Shown piece by piece: positions 25,934 to 34,556 of a stretch of DNA of 34,556 nucleotides. The notes under the pieces are model-generated. The model had not been told where the DNA came from. It saw nothing but the letters and a program-made list of their open reading frames with translations, and did no database searches. Origin of the DNA: Pseudomonas lactucae (lineage in GTDB: Bacteria; Pseudomonadota; Gammaproteobacteria; Pseudomonadales; Pseudomonadaceae); the NCBI RefSeq assembly GCF_016937615.1, contig NZ_JAFHKI010000164.1, positions 1 to 34,556 of the forward strand, given 5' to 3'. The translations under genes and the position numbers were made by a program. The stretch's first letter is position 1, and each line of letters opens with the position of its first letter.

Positions 25934-28624
25934 TCAGCGCTTCTCTTGCTTGTTGGGCAGCGGCGCAAACAACGCCTCGATCTCCTCGTTGCCCAACTGC
26001 CAATCCCCGGTGGTGCGCCCGTCCAGCACGCCCGCCGCCAGGTCGGATTTTTCCTTCTGCAGGTGCTGGATTTTCTCTTCCACTGTGCCCCGCGCAATCA
26101 TCTTGTAGACGAACACCGGCTTCTCTTGCCCGATGCGATACGCACGGTCGGTGGCCTGATTTTCCGTGGCGGGGTTCCACCACGGGTCGTAGTGGATCAC
26201 GGTGTCGGCTTCGGTCAGGTTCAGGCCGACGCCGCCTGCCTTCAGGCTGATCAGAAAAATCTGCAGTTTGCCACTTTGGAAATCCTTCACCGGCGTGCGC
26301 CGATCACGGGTCTGGCCAGTGAGTAACGCGTAGGCAATCCCGCGTTTTTTCAGTTCGGCTTCGATCAGGCTCAGCATCGAAGTGAACTGCGAAAACAACA
26401 GAATCCGCCGGCCTTCGGCAAACAACTCGTCGAGCATCTCCAGCAGGCTGTCGAGCTTGCCCGAGCTGCTGCCCCGGGCGGGCAGGGTGGCGTCGTTGAC
26501 CAGGCGCAAATCACAGCAGACCTGGCGCAGTTTGAGCAGCGCTTCAAGGATGATGATCTGGCTGCGCGCCACGCCCTTGCGGGTGATCTCGTCGCGGACC
26601 TTTTTATCCATGGCCAGGCGCATGGTTTCGTATACGTCACGCTGTGCTTCGTTGAGGTCGACCCAGTGGATGATCTCGGTCTTGGGCGGCAATTCCGTGG
26701 CCACCTGTTCCTTGGTGCGGCGCAGCAGGAAGGGTTTGATCCGACCGTTGAGGTGCTGCAATCGTACGTCACTGGCGCGTTTTTCGATGGGCACGCGGTA
26801 GTCACGGTTGAAGCTTTTCACGTCGCCCAGCCAGCCCGGCAGCAGGAAGTGGAACAACGACCACAGCTCGCCCAGATGGTTTTCCAGTGGCGTACCGCTC
26901 AGGCACAGGCGCTGCCGCGCGTTCAGCTCGCGTGCCGCCTGGGCCGCCTTGCTGGACGGGTTCTTGATGTACTGGGCTTCATCGAGGATCAGTACATGCA
27001 AGGGCAGGGTGGCGAGGTGGTCGATGTCCTTGGGCAGCAGGGCGTAGGTTGTCAGCAGCAGGTCGTAGTCCTGCAGGTTGGCAAAATGTTTCTTACGCCC
27101 GGCACCGTACAGTGCCAACACGTTGAGCTGCGGGGTGAAGTGCGCCGCCTCGTCGAGCCAGTTGGGAATCAGGCTGGTGGGCATGACCACCATGCACGGC
27201 CGGTCCAGGCGCCCGGCGATCTTTTCGCTGAGGATATGCGCCAAGGTCTGCAGGGTTTTGCCCAGGCCCATGTCATCCGCAAGAATTCCGCCCACATCCA
27301 GTTGGCGCAGCGACTGCATCCAGCTCAAGCCTTCCAGTTGGTAAGGGCGCAAGGTGGCGTTCAAGCCTTCGGGCGCCACGCAGGTGAAGTCCTTGATATC
27401 GCGCAGGCGCTGGGCAAAGTTGCGGATCTTCTCGCCGCCTTCCCATTGCAGTGGCAGGTCTTCCAGCGGGTTGAGGCGAATGGCGTCGGCCTTGGCCAGG
27501 CGCAGCGTGGTGGTGCCGGCCTCTTGCAGGTAAAACTCACCGAGGGTTGCCAGCACTGGTTTCAGGCGGCCGTAGGGTAGCGCCACTTGCAGTGGGCCGT
27601 GACCGTTGGGCAAGCCTGGGATGTTGACCAGGATCAGCTCGTCATCGCGACGCCGCGCGACTTTTTCCGGGTTGAGGATCTCGGTGTGGGAGCGCATCAG
27701 GTTGAGCAGGATCGGCAACAGACTCAGTCGCTCACCGTTGACGATGATCCCCAGTTCCAGGTCAAACCAGTCACGCTCAGGCCCTTCATCGACGGTGGCG
27801 TACCAGTCGTCGACCGGGCTCAGGTCGAAGCCGAAGTCCTCATCGATCTGCAACTCCCACCCCTCGCTACGCAAGGTGGGCGATGCGTTGAGGGTGAAGT
27901 TCAGCCAGGCGCTGTCATTGACCATCTCGAACAGCTCGCCGGCGCTTTCCGGCAAGGCCTTGCTCTGGCGCGTGGCGATCTTGAAGCCCAGCAGGCGCAG
28001 TTGTTCGCGGTAGGGCTGCTCCAGCTCGGGATGGCGCTTGATGCGAAGGCTCCGGGTTTCCTCGCGCACAATAATGTCGGCGTTCTTCTGCCCGCTGACA
28101 TAGTTACCCAAGTAGTTGAACGACAGCGCCGCACGGTGCTGGATATAGCGCTGCATCTTGCCATTGCGCGGTTCGAACGCACTGAATTCAACGCTGGCCA
28201 GCCACAGGCGCGGGATCGGCAGCGCATCCTCTATCACCACCTGCGGCAGCACTACACGGTTATCCAGCACGGCCTGGAGTTTTTCCAGCAGTTCGGCATC
28301 CTGCGCCGCTGCTGGATAGGCCAGGGTTTCCTGGACCTTGAGCAGCACGGCCGCGATGTGTTTGCAGTTGGTGTGCACCGGGCAGGTGCAGCGGCTGTCC
28401 ACCAGGATCAACAGGCCCTTGGCGGATTCGCGCAGGGAGATGGTTTGCCGATAGACGTTGCCGCCCGAGCCTTCGCAACTGGCGATGATGGTGCTGTCGC
28501 CGGATTCGACGATACGCACGCGGTTCTCCAGGGCATAACGTCGCCCGCGCTCCAGGCTCTGCTCTTTGAAGCGATTGGCCCACGAAGGGGCCAGGGGTTT
28601 GGTCAGCGACGGCGTCAGGGGCAT
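25934..28624 (-). CDS. SNF2-family DEAD/DEAH helicase with SWIM zinc finger
   Basis: This 896-residue protein has a SWIM zinc finger near the N-terminus (C79-x-C81 ... C87-x-H89, in RCTCPVHTNCKH), a long middle part, and a C-terminal SNF2 ATPase. Walker A is at about 450 (DDMGLGKTLQTL), the DEAQ box is in LILDEAQYIKN, and the RecA-like second domain has LLFSQFTSM, then DPWWNPATENQATDRAYRIGQ. Bacterial homologues (HepA/RapA relatives) act on nucleic acid-protein complexes; the role of this one is not known to me. It is the last gene of the mfd-csiV-SNF2 operon, 9 bases after csiV, which hints at a DNA repair or transcription role. Confidence 0.9.
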   Translation of the reverse strand: MPLTPSLTKPLAPSWANRFKEQSLERGRRYALENRVRIVESGDSTIIASCEGSGGNVYRQTISLRESAKGLLILVDSRCTCPVHTNCKHIAAVLLKVQETLAYPAAAQDAELLEKLQAVLDNRVVLPQVVIEDALPIPRLWLASVEFSAFEPRNGKMQRYIQHRAALSFNYLGNYVSGQKNADIIVREETRSLRIKRHPELEQPYREQLRLLGFKIATRQSKALPESAGELFEMVNDSAWLNFTLNASPTLRSEGWELQIDEDFGFDLSPVDDWYATVDEGPERDWFDLELGIIVNGERLSLLPILLNLMRSHTEILNPEKVARRRDDELILVNIPGLPNGHGPLQVALPYGRLKPVLATLGEFYLQEAGTTTLRLAKADAIRLNPLEDLPLQWEGGEKIRNFAQRLRDIKDFTCVAPEGLNATLRPYQLEGLSWMQSLRQLDVGGILADDMGLGKTLQTLAHILSEKIAGRLDRPCMVVMPTSLIPNWLDEAAHFTPQLNVLALYGAGRKKHFANLQDYDLLLTTYALLPKDIDHLATLPLHVLILDEAQYIKNPSSKAAQAARELNARQRLCLSGTPLENHLGELWSLFHFLLPGWLGDVKSFNRDYRVPIEKRASDVRLQHLNGRIKPFLLRRTKEQVATELPPKTEIIHWVDLNEAQRDVYETMRLAMDKKVRDEITRKGVARSQIIILEALLKLRQVCCDLRLVNDATLPARGSSSGKLDSLLEMLDELFAEGRRILLFSQFTSMLSLIEAELKKRGIAYALLTGQTRDRRTPVKDFQSGKLQIFLISLKAGGVGLNLTEADTVIHYDPWWNPATENQATDRAYRIGQEKPVFVYKMIARGTVEEKIQHLQKEKSDLAAGVLDGRTTGDWQLGNEEIEALFAPLPNKQEKR

Positions 28625-28633
28625 GGCGCTGGA

Positions 28634-29200
28634 TCAGTCCTGAATGTCGGGCGGTGGTGCGCTCGGTGGCTTGGCGGTCAGCGAGGTGATCTTGATCAGC
28701 AGCGCCAGGTGGCCACCATCCAGGTAATTGAGCTGGTTGTTCTTGGTGCGCACGTCGGTCTGGTTCAGGTGTTCGCTGGCGATCACGCTGGCGTTGCTGT
28801 CGAATTGATTGACCCAGAACTGCGCGTCGATGTCGGTAAAGCGCCCCAGTTGCAGGTTCAATGTGCCCTCGACAGGGAACTGGCCGAACTGCTCCTGGCC
28901 GTCGGTGATCGCGATTTTGACCGGCTGCTCGCCCAGGTTCTGTTCCCAGGCCTTGTGCGCCAGCACGGTGTAGCTGTTATCGGCATTGAGCTTGTCGACG
29001 ATGTTGTTCAGGCGCGGCGGGCTCATTTTATCGCCCAGGCGCACCGCCCCTTCGTCCCAGTTTTCCGGCGCGGCGCGGCTGTTGATCACAGGCTCCGCGT
29101 TCTGGCGTACCAGGATCATTTCTACCAGATACGGGCTGTCGGCAAAGGCCGAAGGCGCCACGACCACCAACAACAAGCTCAGCATGCGGAACAGGCGCAT
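28634..29200 (-). CDS. csiV: CsiV family protein
   Basis: The 188-residue product has a clear signal peptide (MRLFRMLSLLLVVVAPSAFA, cleavage near residue 20) and is probably periplasmic or envelope-associated. It matches the CsiV family (peptidoglycan-binding, beta-rich; FPVEGTLNLQLGRF and LNYLDGGHLALLIKI are conserved). The exact cellular role is unclear to me. It lies between mfd (11 bases before it) and the SNF2 gene (9 bases after it), so it is co-transcribed with them. The ATG at 29200 is preferred over the in-frame ATG at 29215, which lies against the mfd stop. Confidence 0.88.
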   Translation of the reverse strand: MRLFRMLSLLLVVVAPSAFADSPYLVEMILVRQNAEPVINSRAAPENWDEGAVRLGDKMSPPRLNNIVDKLNADNSYTVLAHKAWEQNLGEQPVKIAITDGQEQFGQFPVEGTLNLQLGRFTDIDAQFWVNQFDSNASVIASEHLNQTDVRTKNNQLNYLDGGHLALLIKITSLTAKPPSAPPPDIQD

Positions 29201-29211
29201 TGAGGCGTCCT

Positions 29212-32200
29212 TCAAACAGTTTTCGGGATGAGGCGCTCAAACAGCGCCTCCAGGGTATTGAAGCGTTCTTCGGCACGTTCCATCGGCACCATGAACTTGA
29301 ACAGCGTAGCCCCTTCGAACTTGTAACGGTTGGGCTGGCCCTGGATCAGCTTGATCAGCACCAACGGGTCCACCGGCGTCTGCGCTTCGAACTCGATGCG
29401 CCCGCCCTGCGGCCCGGCGTCGACTTTCTTGATGCCAAGCTGCTCGGCCTGCAGTTTGAGCAGGGTCAGGCGCACCAGGTTCTTGGTCGGTTCCGGCAGC
29501 AGGCCGAAGCGGTCGATCATCTCCACTTGCAGGTCCTTGAGGCCGTCTTCATCGGTGGCCGAGGCGATGCGCTTGTACAGGATCAGCCTTGCGTGCACAT
29601 CCGGCAGGTAGTCCTCGGGAATCAACGCCGGCAGACGCAGGTTGATTTCCGGACCTCCGCCCAGCGGCTGGTCGAGGTTCGGCTGTTCGCCCTTGCGGAT
29701 CGCTTTCACGGCGCGCTCAAGCATTTCCATATAAAGCGTGAAGCCCACGGCCTGGATCTGCCCGCTCTGGCCGTCGCCCAGCAGTTCGCCGGCGCCACGG
29801 ATTTCCAGGTCGTTGGTGGCCAGCACAAAACCGGCGCCCAGGTCCTGGGTGTTGGCGATGGCTTCCAGACGCTTCTCGGCATCCGAGGTGATCTGTTGGC
29901 GCGGCGGCGTGAGCAGGTAGGCATACGCCTGATGGTGACTGCGCCCGACGCGGCCGCGCAATTGATGCAGTTGCGCCAGGCCGAACTTGTCGGCGCGTTC
30001 GATGATGATGGTGTTGGCGCTCGGCACGTCGATGCCGGTCTCGATGATGGTCGAGGCGATCAGCACGTTGAAGCGCTTGTGGTAGAAGTCGCTCATCACC
30101 TGTTCGAGTTCGCGTTCGCGCATCTGCCCGTGGCCGATGGCAATGCGCGCTTCCGGTACCAGTTCGGCGAGGTCGGCGGCGCATTTCTCGATAGTCTTTA
30201 CGTCGTTGTGCAGGTAGTACACCTGGCCGCCACGCAGCAGTTCGCGCAGCAGGGCTTCTTTCACCGTGCTTTTGTTCTGCTCCATGACGAAGGTGCGCAC
30301 CGACAGGCGTCGCGCCGGCGGCGTGGCGATGATCGACAGGTCGCGCATGCCCGACACCGCCATGTTCAGGGTGCGTGGGATCGGCGTCGCCGTGAGAGTG
30401 AGAATGTCGACTTCGCTGCGCAGGGCCTTGAGCTGTTCTTTCTGACGCACACCAAAGCGGTGCTCTTCGTCGATGATCACCAGGCCCAGGTTCTTGATCT
30501 TCACATCGTCCGACAGCAGCTTGTGTGTCCCGATCACGATGTCGATCTTGCCTTCGGCCAGGTCGGCGACGGCGGCATTCACTTCCTTGGCCGACTTGAA
30601 GCGGCTCATCACTTCGACGGTCACCGGCCAGTCGGCAAAGCGGTCGCGGAAGCTGTTGTAGTGTTGCTGGGCGAGCAGGGTGGTCGGTACCAGGATCGCC
30701 ACCTGGCGGCCGCCGTGTACCGCGATGAAGGCGGCGCGCATGGCCACTTCGGTCTTGCCGAAACCCACGTCGCCGCAGACCAGGCGGTCCATCGGCTTGG
30801 GCGCAAGCATGTCGGCGCGCACCGCTTCGATGGTGGTTTGCTGGTCCGGGGTTTCTTCGAAGGCGAAGCCGGCGCTGAACGTGGCGTAGTCGGCTTTCGG
30901 GTCGGCGAACGCATAGCCTTCGCGGGCGCGCGGCGCGCATAAATGTCGAGCAGCTCGGCGGCGACATCGCGCACCTGCTCGGCGGCTTTGCGCTTGGCTT
31001 TCTGCCAGGTTTCGGAGCCCAGGCGATGCAACGGCGCCAGGGCGTCGTCGCTGCCGGTGTAGCGGGCGATCAGGTGCAGGTTGGCCACCGGCACATAGAG
31101 TTTGGCGCCCTCGGCGTATTCCATGGTGAGGAATTCGGCCGCCTGGTTATCGATCTCCAGGGTCTGCAGGCCGAGGTAGCGGCCGACACCGTGGTCGATA
31201 TGCACCACCGGCGCGCCTTCGCGCAGCTCGGTCAGGTTCTTGATCACCGCGTCGTTGTTGGCGTCGGCGCGTTTTTCACGGCGACGACGCTGCATCACGC
31301 GCTGGCCGAACAGCGGGCTCTCGGCGATCAGCGCCAGGGCCGGGTCATCCAGCAGCAGGCCTTCATCCAGCGGCGCGATGGTGATCGCCAGGCGGTCCTT
31401 GCTCGCGACAAAATCCGGCCAACTGTCGACCGTTTTCGGGCGTAGCTTCAGGCGTTCCAGCAACTCCAGCAGCACTTCGCGGCGCCCGGCGGATTCGGCG
31501 GTGAACAGCACACGGCCCGGGAAGTCGCCGAGAAAGTTCGACAGCGCTTCCAGCGGCTGATTGGCCTTGGCTTCAATGGCCAGGTTGGGCAGCGCTTGCG
31601 CCGGGAAACGTTCGCGGCCACCGCCGGCGTCCACGTCCTGTTGGCTGGCGACCACACGTGGCCAGTTTTTCAGGCGCGCAAAGCAGTCTTCCACCGGCAG
31701 GAACAGTTCGGCGGGCGGCAATAGAGGGCGGGAGGGGTCGACGCGGCGCTCTTCGTAGCGGTTGCGCACATCGTTCCAGAAGTTTTCCGCCGCCTGTTCG
31801 ATGCCCGGCAGCGAGAATACCTGGGTGTCCTGGGGCAGGTAATCGAACAGGGTCGAGGTTTCGTCGAAGAACAGCGGCAGGTAGTACTCGATACCGGCCG
31901 GCGTAATCCCGCTGCTCAAGTCCTGGAAAATCGGGCAACGGCGGAAGTCCACGTCGAAGCGTTCCCGGAAGCGCGCCTTGAAGCGGGTGACCGCGTCTTT
32001 TTGCAACGGGAATTCCCGCGCCGGCAGTAGCTTGATTGACTCGACCTTGTCGATGGAGCGCTGGTTTTCCGGATCGAAGGTACGCAGCGTCTCGATCTCG
32101 TCATCGAACAGGTCGATGCGGTACGGCAACTTGCTGCCCATCGGGAACAGGTCGATCAGCGCACCGCGTACCGCGAACTCACCGTGCTCGTACACCGTGT

Positions 32201-32660
32201 CGACACATCGGTAACCGCTGGCTTCCAGGCGCGTGCGCATCTGGTCCACGTCAAGCTTCTGGCCGACATCCAGCACCAGGCTGCTGCCGAGCAGGAACTT
32301 GGTCGGCGCCAGGCGATGCAGCGCCGTGGTGATCGGCACCACCAGCACACCGTGGGCCAGTTCCGGCAAGCGGTACAGGCTGGCGATGCGCTGGGAAATG
32401 ATGTCCTGATGCGGCGAGAACAGGTCGTAGGGCAGGGTTTCCCAGTCGGGAAAATGCAGCACCGGCAAATCGGGGGCGAAGAAGCTCAGCTCCTGCTCCA
32501 ACCGTTCGGCACTTTGGCTGTCGGCGGTGAGCAGCAGGGTAAAGCGCTTGGCTGCGCTGGCAGCCTCGGCGATGGCCAGGCTCAGGGCGGCACCGGGCAG
32601 GTTGCCCCAGTGCTGTTTACCTGCCGCGGCAGGGAGTAACGGTAGACGCAGAACGGGCAC
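29212..32660 (-). CDS. mfd: Transcription-repair coupling factor Mfd (frameshift as given)
   Basis: Mfd removes RNA polymerase stalled at DNA damage and recruits UvrA for nucleotide excision repair. Repaired, the protein has 1149 residues, the normal length. The N-terminal UvrB-homology domain begins MPVLRLPLLPAAAGKQHWGN, the RNA polymerase interaction domain follows, then the translocase with Walker A GDVGFGKT at about 630-637 and DEEH in LVIIDEEHRFG, and the C-terminal D7 domain. The frame breaks near 30926: the coding strand has GCGCGCCCGCGAAGG where GCGCGGCCCGCGAAGG is expected (ARRAAREGYAFAD), so one G is missing. Both halves match Mfd on either side. First gene of mfd-csiV-SNF2; it diverges from gap. 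Confidence 0.95.
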
Positions 32661-32934
32661 GGAAGGTTGAGCTCCAAGCGTTGCGACAAAGTCGGCAATT
32701 GTAACGGCCCGAGGTGCCGCCTGTCAGTTGCTGACTGTGTGGAATGCGGTTTGTAGGAAATGTAGTGGTTAAGACAAACAATGCAGGGTTTTGACTCAAT
32801 ATGTAGTGCCAAAGACAGCGGATGTTTCGGAGGGTTACGGACAAGTTGGCAGGGTTGTTCCACTAGTGGCCTTCTGGAACCCGCGTATTTCCTGGTCTGT
32901 AGCGCGGTGGTATTTTTTTGCAAGGGCTTTTTGT

Positions 32935-32961
32935 TGCCCGTCGCGCATTGCTCAACGGGCA
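32935..32961 (+). promoter_or_regulatory. Inverted repeat at the gap promoter
   Basis: TGCCCGT (32935-32941), 13 bases, ACGGGCA (32955-32961): a perfect 7-bp dyad that surrounds the -35 hexamer. The layout fits an operator, but the factor is unknown. Confidence 0.4.
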
Positions 32962-32976
32962 CTCGGGCGACATAAT
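32948..32976 (+). promoter_or_regulatory. gap promoter candidate
   Basis: TTGCTC (32948-32953), a 17-base spacer and CATAAT (32971-32976). Transcription would begin near 32983, leaving a leader of about 33 bases before the GTG start. Confidence 0.5.
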
Positions 32977-33015
32977 GTAGCCCCTTTTTTCAGCCCCTAC
33001 ATGTGGAAGGTTCCC

Positions 33016-34464
33016 GTGACTCAGAAGCCCGACCAGTGTCTTGGTGAATGGATCGACCGTGAAGCACTCGCAGAAGCGATGATCCCGCTTATCGGTCAGC
33101 TGTACCGCAATAACAATGTGGTGAGCTCGATCTATGGCCGCAGCCTGATCAACCAGTCTGTCATCGCGATTCTCAAAGCCCACCGCTTTGCGCGCCATCG
33201 CTCCGCCGACGACAGCGAACTCTCCGTCCACGAAACATTCCCACTGCTCAAGGCCATGAGCGAGCTCAAGCTCGGCGCGGCCTCGGTAGACCTGGGCAAG
33301 TTGGCTTATAAATTCCGCAAGGAAGGTGCCGGCCGCAGCGCCGAGCAGTTCGTGCGTGAAGAAATGGCCGACGTGGTTGGCCAGCAAAACGCCGCGGCCC
33401 GCAAAGGCACCGACGTGGTGCTGTACGGCTTCGGCCGTATCGGCCGCCTGCTGGCGCGCATCCTGATCGAAAAAACCGGTGGCGGCGACGGCCTGCGCCT
33501 GCGGGCCATCGTGGTGCGCAAAGGCGCCGAGAATGACCTGACCAAGCGCGCCAGCCTGTTGCGTCGCGACTCGGTGCACGGCTCGTTCAATGGCACCATC
33601 ACCATCGACGAAGAAAACAACACCATCACCGCCAACGGTAACCTGATCCAGGTGATCTACGCCAAGAACCCGTCCGAGGTGGATTACACCCAGTACGGCA
33701 TCAAGAACGCCCTGCTGGTGGACAACACCGGCGTATGGCGTGATGCCGAGGGCCTGGGCCAGCACCTGGCCTGCCCGGGTATCGACCGCGTTGTGCTGAC
33801 CGCGCCTGGCAAGGGCAAGCTGAAGAACATCGTGCACGGTATCAACCACGGTGAAATCACGGCTGACGACAAGATCGTGTCCGCCGCTTCCTGCACCACC
33901 AACGCCATCGTGCCGGTGCTCAAGGCTGTGAACGACAAGTTCGGCATCGTCAACGGCCACGTCGAAACCGTTCACTCATACACCAACGACCAGAACCTGA
34001 TCGACAACTTCCACAAGGGCGATCGCCGTGGCCGTAGCGCCGCGTTGAACATGGTCATCACCGAGACCGGTGCGGCCACCGCTGCTGCCAAGGCCTTGCC
34101 TGAACTGGCCGGCAAGTTGACCGGTAACGCGATCCGCGTACCAACGCCGAACGTGTCGATGGCGATTCTCAACCTGAACCTTGAGAAAGCCGCGACCCGT
34201 GAAGAGATGAACGAGTACCTGCGCTACATGGCGCTGCACTCGGACCTGCACAAGCAGATCGACTTCGTCAATTCGCAGGAAGTGGTGTCCACCGACTTCG
34301 TCGGCTCGCGCCACGCCGGTGTGGTGGACGCGGAAGCGACCATTACCCAGGACAACCGTGTTGTGCTGTACGTGTGGTACGACAACGAGTTCGGCTACAG
34401 CTGCCAGGTGGTTCGTGTGATGGAAGACATGGCTGGGGTTAACCCGCCTGCGTTTCCGCGCTAA
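33016..34464 (+). CDS. gap: Glyceraldehyde-3-phosphate dehydrogenase, long form
   Basis: This enzyme interconverts glyceraldehyde-3-phosphate and 1,3-bisphosphoglycerate. The protein has 482 residues from a GTG start at 33016, about 140 more than ordinary GAPDH, because of an N-terminal extension (about 1-130) seen in this Pseudomonas paralogue. The Rossmann motif GFGRIG is at 138-143 and the catalytic cysteine is C293 in SAASCTTNA. GTG is chosen because GGAAGG lies 5 bases upstream; the in-frame ATG at 33001 has no ribosome site. In pseudomonads this type is thought to serve gluconeogenesis, with another gap gene for glycolytic flux; that is family knowledge, not seen here. Confidence 0.93.
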   Translation: MTQKPDQCLGEWIDREALAEAMIPLIGQLYRNNNVVSSIYGRSLINQSVIAILKAHRFARHRSADDSELSVHETFPLLKAMSELKLGAASVDLGKLAYKFRKEGAGRSAEQFVREEMADVVGQQNAAARKGTDVVLYGFGRIGRLLARILIEKTGGGDGLRLRAIVVRKGAENDLTKRASLLRRDSVHGSFNGTITIDEENNTITANGNLIQVIYAKNPSEVDYTQYGIKNALLVDNTGVWRDAEGLGQHLACPGIDRVVLTAPGKGKLKNIVHGINHGEITADDKIVSAASCTTNAIVPVLKAVNDKFGIVNGHVETVHSYTNDQNLIDNFHKGDRRGRSAALNMVITETGAATAAAKALPELAGKLTGNAIRVPTPNVSMAILNLNLEKAATREEMNEYLRYMALHSDLHKQIDFVNSQEVVSTDFVGSRHAGVVDAEATITQDNRVVLYVWYDNEFGYSCQVVRVMEDMAGVNPPAFPR

Positions 34465-34480
34465 GCCTGAGTGCTGAATG

Positions 34481-34510
34481 AAAAAGCCCCGACTGGTTCG
34501 GGGCTTTTTT
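34481..34510. terminator. Terminator of gap
   Basis: AGCCCCGA, loop CTGGT, TCGGGGCT with AAAAA before and TTTTTT after the stem, so it can act in both directions. It lies about 17 bases after the gap stop. Confidence 0.95.
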
Positions 34511-34532
34511 ATGGCTGGGGGTCTTGTGGTGT

Positions 34533-34556
34533 CTGGGAGGGCCTCATCGGGGCAAG
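34533..34556. repeat. Possible REP element cut by the window end
   Basis: CTGGGAGGGCCTCATCGGGGCAAG contains TGGGAGGG and ATCGGGGCAAG, the two landmark pieces of REP halves seen elsewhere in the window. The element runs off the end, so its form cannot be judged. Confidence 0.35.

Larger units (their letters stand above)
32661..33015. other. 355-base gap between divergent mfd and gap
   Basis: No gene is convincing; ORFs here are short and lack ribosome sites. It holds the gap promoter candidate at 32948-32976, an inverted repeat at 32935-32961 and T-rich stretches (about 32911-32932 and 32981-32990). I found no HexR-type TTGT-N7/8-ACAA box. Confidence 0.55.

Noticed and set aside
27587..30942. 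Long plus-strand open frames opposite the SNF2 gene and mfd (538 and 580 codons)
   Set aside because: Antisense shadows of well-identified genes; no ribosome sites and no recognisable domains.
32661..33015. Search for a HexR operator before gap
   Set aside because: No TTGT-N7/8-ACAA arrangement was found; TTTGTAGG and GACAAAC are too far apart.

Overview
This is a chromosomal window from a Pseudomonas of the fluorescens group. Three things point there: the gene order (mfd, nagZ, psrA, lexA-sulA, topA, fadBA, uup, slt is a familiar Pseudomonas block, recalled from memory), the GC-rich codon use, and several copies of the short palindromic REP/REPIN repeat with the GGGGGCTTGCTCCCGAT core typical of P. 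fluorescens relatives. It is a housekeeping region. I see no prophage, transposase, CRISPR array, rRNA or tRNA, and no convincing new multi-gene system.

Layout, left to right. 1-7.3 kb: aconitase acnA (-), then rlmM-tusA (+) running into a MATE multidrug exporter (-), then pdxB (+) and a small conserved ORF (-). 7.5-14.6 kb: a half-size ABC exporter (+), a REPIN, the soluble lytic transglycosylase slt (-), the ABC-F ATPase uup (+), a universal stress protein (-) and an unknown membrane-anchored protein (+). 14.6-18.5 kb: a 488-base leader region and the fatty-acid beta-oxidation operon fadBA. 18.5-22.7 kb: a DUF1653 protein, topoisomerase I, a REPIN, a DUF6586 protein and a small unknown protein. 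22.7-25.9 kb: the SOS pair lexA-sulA (-), diverging from the fatty-acid-responsive regulator psrA (+), then nagZ. 25.9-34.5 kb: the leftward operon mfd-csiV-SNF2 helicase, diverging from a long-form glyceraldehyde-3-phosphate dehydrogenase (+).

Regulation is readable in several places. lexA carries two LexA boxes over a near-consensus promoter. psrA carries two perfect PsrA boxes overlapping by one base, one of them over its own -10. The fadBA leader holds a degenerate copy with the same overlapping geometry, so regulator and likely target operon lie about 9 kb apart. topA has a strong sigma-70-type promoter.

The most important oddity is that five otherwise intact genes (the MATE gene twice, slt, fadB, a small ORF before sulA, and mfd) are broken by six single-base deletions. 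Every one is a missing base and none an extra base. Each sits in or beside short runs of C or G, and in each case adding one base restores a family-typical protein. This looks much more like consensus error in the assembly than biological decay, and the genes should be treated as probably functional until checked.
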